Below, piece after piece: positions 5,554 to 10,306 of a DNA stretch of 10,306 nt. The stretch is from NCBI GenBank assembly GCA_945871415.1, contig CAMBWG010000050.1, positions 1-10,306 on the forward strand. Direction: 5' to 3'. A program made the translations under genes and the position numbers. The stretch comes from an uncultured Desulfovibrio sp. (GTDB lineage: Bacteria > Desulfobacterota > Desulfovibrionia > Desulfovibrionales > Desulfovibrionaceae). How positions within the stretch are numbered: the first letter of the stretch is position 1; each line of letters opens with the position of its first letter. Under the pieces are notes generated by a model that made no database searches, was not told where the DNA came from, and was given only the letters and a program-made list of their open reading frames with translations.

Positions 5554-6960
5554 TTACGACGAAACCTTGCCGCAGGCGCCCTCGAGACGATATTTGCCGC
5601 ATTCCTTGCAGGGTACGGGATAGTCACCGGTGAAACAGGCCAGACAATAGCTGTCCGAATGCATGACGGAACGCAGCAGACCTTCCACGCTCAGATAATG
5701 CAGGGAGTCCACATTGAAGATGGACTTCATCTCTTCCAGCGTATGATTGGCCGCAATAAGTTCCTTGGGAGAAGCAAAGTCAATGCCGTAGAAACAGGGG
5801 AACTTGACCGGCGGACAGGAAATGCGGATATGCACTTCCTTGGCGCCCAGCTCGCGCAGCTTCTTGACGCGGGTGATCATGGTCGTGCCGCGCACGATGG
5901 AGTCATCCACAATGCAGATGCGCTTGCCGTCAATCATGGCCTGCACGGGGTTGATCTTCACCCTTACGCCGAAGTTGCGCATACCCTGCGAAGGCTGAAT
6001 GAAGGTGCGGCCCACATAGTGATTGCGGATCATGGCATGTTCGTAGGGCAGTTCCGCGCACTGGGCAAAGCCCACGGCCGGATACACGCCCGAATCCGGG
6101 AAGGGAAGCACAAGATCCGCATCGGGCGAGGATTCATAGGCCAGCTGCCAGCCCATATTCTTACGACAGACATATACCTGCTCATTAAAAATATAGGAGT
6201 CCGGACGGGCAAAATAGACCAGCTCGAAAATGCACTGGCGGGGCTTTTCCGGCAGGGGGCCGTCCAGCTTCTCGCTGTGTTCGCCCTGAGCGTCGACAAT
6301 GTAGACTTCGCCCGGCGCGATGCTGCGTTCGTAATCGGCTTCCAGCAGGTCAAAGGCGCAGGTTTCGGAGGCAAACACCGGAGCCCCGTCAAGACGCCCC
6401 AGCGCCAGAGGATGAAAACCGAAGGGGTCGCGCACCGCCACCATGACGTCGTCGCAGAGCACCAGCAGGCAATAGGCCCCGCGCACGCGGGAACAGGCCT
6501 CGCGCACGGCATCGGGCAGATCCTTGTGCCGGAGCGCCCGCACCAGCAGGTGCATGAATACTTCCGTATCGTTGGTGGTGGAGAAGATGGCGCCCTCGTT
6601 TTCCAGTTCCGTGCGCAGCGCTTCGGTATTGGTCAGATTGCCGTTGTGCGCCACGGCAATATCCTTGCCTTTATAATGGGCAAGGAAGGGCTGGGCATTA
6701 CGCAGATAGGAACGCCCCGTGGTGGAATAACGCACATGCCCCACGGCGGTCTCGCCGGTCAGCCCCTGAAGATCGGCTTCCGTAAACACGTCGGGCACAA
6801 GACCCATACCCTTGTGCTCATGCATGCCGCCCGAGTCGCGGGAAATGATGCCCGCGCTTTCCTGGCCGCGATGCTGTTGGGCGTACAGGCCGAAGTAGGT
6901 CAGACGGGCCGCATCCTCGTGTCCGTAAATGCCGAATAGGCCGCATTCATGCTTGATCAT
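5554..6960 (-). CDS. purF: Amidophosphoribosyltransferase, iron-sulfur type
   Basis: This enzyme makes 5-phosphoribosylamine from PRPP and glutamine, the first committed step of purine synthesis. The chosen start gives 468 residues beginning MIKHECGLFG. Cys6 is the expected glutaminase nucleophile, exposed after removal of a short propeptide as in Bacillus subtilis PurF. The N-terminal glutaminase domain (6 to about 235) has HRGQES (30-35) and AHNGNL (105-110 region). The phosphoribosyltransferase domain has the PRPP motif ICIVDDSIVRGTT (348-360). Four cysteines aligning with the B. subtilis 4Fe-4S ligands are present: Cys243, Cys389, Cys439 and Cys442. The C-terminus adds three more (Cys451, Cys454, Cys463). 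An in-frame ATG at 7029 would add 23 residues unlike the family, so 6960 is preferred; its GGGGA at 4-nt spacing is a modest ribosome site. It stands alone among non-purine genes. Confidence 0.95.
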   Translation of the reverse strand: MIKHECGLFGIYGHEDAARLTYFGLYAQQHRGQESAGIISRDSGGMHEHKGMGLVPDVFTEADLQGLTGETAVGHVRYSTTGRSYLRNAQPFLAHYKGKDIAVAHNGNLTNTEALRTELENEGAIFSTTNDTEVFMHLLVRALRHKDLPDAVREACSRVRGAYCLLVLCDDVMVAVRDPFGFHPLALGRLDGAPVFASETCAFDLLEADYERSIAPGEVYIVDAQGEHSEKLDGPLPEKPRQCIFELVYFARPDSYIFNEQVYVCRKNMGWQLAYESSPDADLVLPFPDSGVYPAVGFAQCAELPYEHAMIRNHYVGRTFIQPSQGMRNFGVRVKINPVQAMIDGKRICIVDDSIVRGTTMITRVKKLRELGAKEVHIRISCPPVKFPCFYGIDFASPKELIAANHTLEEMKSIFNVDSLHYLSVEGLLRSVMHSDSYCLACFTGDYPVPCKECGKYRLEGACGKVSS

Positions 6961-7097
6961 GATTTCCCCGCTGCCCCCGCACCGGCTGCGAAGGCGCTCC
7001 CTTGGAGCATGTGTTTGACTGTTCGCCATTCTTCAGGTGCAGTACGCTCCGTCCTGCCTGCCGCAAAAACGCCGTTGCCGCATGACGACTTTGCCGG

Positions 7098-7123
7098 AAA
7101 AAAGGCCCGCAGTCGTCGCGGCC
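7098..7123 (-). terminator. Candidate terminator after the gyrA-lipoprotein unit
   Basis: On the minus strand GGCCGC (7123-7118) can pair with GCGGGCC (7110-7104) with one bulged base. The loop is 7 nt and TTTTTT (7103-7098) follows. An outer stem, GCCGGAAAA (7093-7101) with TTTTCCGGC (7134-7142), could enclose it, so the region is strongly structured. It lies about 95 nt past the lipoprotein stop codon and about 140 nt before purF. The bulge and the competing outer stem lower confidence. The remainder of the 6961-7217 gap shows no convincing promoter. Confidence 0.42.
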
Positions 7124-7217
7124 GACGCCCCTGTTTTCCGGCGTCGTTCCCCCGCGGGCGCAACCTCGCCCGGGAACGGCCCCGCGGTTCCCGCAACGGC
7201 AACCGCAACGAAAAGCG

Positions 7218-8000
7218 TCACTTTTTTCTGTTCTTTTTCAAGTACGCAATGCGATTGTCGATGACGCCGGGATTCGGGTAGATGTCGCGTATGGCCTCGA
7301 ACTGCGTCAGAGCCTCGTCGGTTTTGCCGAGCTGCTCCAGCGCGTCGCCCAGCACAAAACCGGCCAGCGCCCGCAGTTCTCCCTGCGGTTCGTCATCCAC
7401 AATCTGCCGCGCCAGATCCGCCGCCTCATTCCAGCTGCCGCGCGCCAGATACTGATCCGCCAGATCATACGTGCACATGCTCTTTGCCTCGTCTGGCAGC
7501 GGCAGGGCCAGACATTGCTGCAAGGCCTCTTCAGCTGCTTCAAAACGGCGCAGATGAAAGAACATGGCTCCCAGATGCCGATAGCCGTACAGGCTTTCTT
7601 CGGGCGGCAGGCCCGCCACGTTGAGATAGGCAATCCAGGTATCCGCCGCCCTGTCATAGCGGCGTAACCGCTCATTCAGCCGACCGATGCGAAGCAGGAT
7701 CTCCCGGCTCTTGGCATCGTCGTCGGCGAATTCTTCCAGCATGGCATCCAGATAGTCAAGGTTTGTGCGCGGATCGCCGCTGGCTTCCAGCACGGTCAAC
7801 AGGGCGTTCCAGGCCTGCCAGCGCAGTTCCGGCTTGCGTTCGTCCCGGAGGTAGCGGCCAAGAAGACGTTCCGCCCGGGACCACTGCCGTTCCGCAATGG
7901 CCGTGCGCGCCGCCTGCAAATCGTCGCCGTCCTCCAGAGGAGCGCGGCAGGCGCCCAGCAGCAGCACGCAGCAGAGAACGCCCGCCAGACCCGCCCGCAT
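7218..8000 (-). CDS. Tetratricopeptide-repeat lipoprotein, function unknown
   Basis: The 260-residue product begins with a hydrophobic signal peptide (about 3-17) ending in the lipobox LGAC, so Cys18 should be lipidated by Lgt and LspA after export. Position +2 is Arg, not Asp, which fits outer-membrane or periplasm-facing sorting under the E. coli rule. The rest is helical with several TPR-like units at roughly 27-54, 100-127, 138-167, 175-204 and 210-243 (for example GAMFFHLRRFEAAEEALQQC). The last resembles ...LGKTDEALTQFEAIRDIYPN. The tail is basic (KKNRKK). Such proteins are usually protein-protein scaffolds; the length resembles BamD but I see no specific BamD signature, so no function is assigned. 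The gene starts 3 nt after the gyrA stop, with a strong GGAGG eight bases before the ATG inside gyrA, so it is co-transcribed with gyrA. Confidence 0.88.
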   Translation of the reverse strand: MRAGLAGVLCCVLLLGACRAPLEDGDDLQAARTAIAERQWSRAERLLGRYLRDERKPELRWQAWNALLTVLEASGDPRTNLDYLDAMLEEFADDDAKSREILLRIGRLNERLRRYDRAADTWIAYLNVAGLPPEESLYGYRHLGAMFFHLRRFEAAEEALQQCLALPLPDEAKSMCTYDLADQYLARGSWNEAADLARQIVDDEPQGELRALAGFVLGDALEQLGKTDEALTQFEAIRDIYPNPGVIDNRIAYLKKNRKK

Positions 8001-8003
8001 GGA

Positions 8004-10306
<2,303 letters not shown>

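Noticed and set aside
5382..5627. Small minus-strand frame reading through repeat copy B, with similar peptide (FTFEKGEAR) in copy C at 3889-4077
   Set aside because: The shared peptide reflects shared repeat DNA. In copy A the same frame is broken by a one-base indel, and the frame continues into purF in another phase, so it is not a conserved protein.
4068..5633. 521-codon plus-strand open frame antisense to hisS
   Set aside because: It is a shadow of hisS that runs through a repeat element and into the end of purF, with no domain or ribosome site.
5533..6939. 468-codon plus-strand open frame antisense to purF
   Set aside because: It is a shadow of purF and starts inside the repeat element.
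6961..7029. Longer PurF start at 7029, adding 23 residues
   Set aside because: The added residues are unlike the family and would place the catalytic cysteine 29 residues in. The start at 6960 gives the usual short propeptide.

Overview
The window is a GC-rich bacterial chromosome segment made almost entirely of core genes, all read from the minus strand (right to left). The protein style points to a sulfate-reducer-like member of the Desulfovibrionales: a Bacillus-type iron-sulfur PurF, an aspartyl-tRNA synthetase of the non-discriminating kind, and the order hisS-aspS-def-fmt. This placement is an inference from remembered sequences; no database search was made.

Layout in the direction of transcription. 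At the right edge is gyrA (8004-10306), cut at its 5' end inside the quinolone-resistance region. Three bases after its stop codon comes a tetratricopeptide-repeat lipoprotein gene (7218-8000), probably translationally coupled to gyrA. A 257-bp gap with a candidate terminator leads to purF (start placed at 6960, stop at 5554). hisS (4110-5369), then aspS (1995-3845), def (1463-1990) and fmt (495-1493) follow. The last three are packed tightly: 4 nt between aspS and def, and a 31-nt overlap between def and fmt. A strong intrinsic terminator (276-311) closes the aspS-def-fmt unit. Functionally the genes cover DNA supercoiling (gyrA), purine synthesis (purF), charging of tRNAs (hisS, aspS), and formylation and deformylation of initiator methionine (fmt, def).

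The unusual part lies in the intergenic spaces. A 147-bp element occurs as three complete copies (54-200, 3858-4004, 5398-5544) plus a partial copy at the left edge (1-53) in tandem with the first. Its ends are imperfect inverted repeats (AGAGC...GCTCT), and it folds into up to four consecutive hairpins. Compensatory base changes keep two of the stems paired between copies. Two copies fill the leaders of hisS and aspS, one ending directly at the aspS ribosome-binding site. It has no coding capacity and no transposase nearby. It looks like a MITE-like or REP/BIME-like dispersed element that may act as a structured RNA. I could not identify it as a named family.

No tRNA, rRNA, CRISPR array, insertion sequence with transposase, or defence or biosynthetic system is visible. 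The long plus-strand open frames are shadows of the minus-strand genes.
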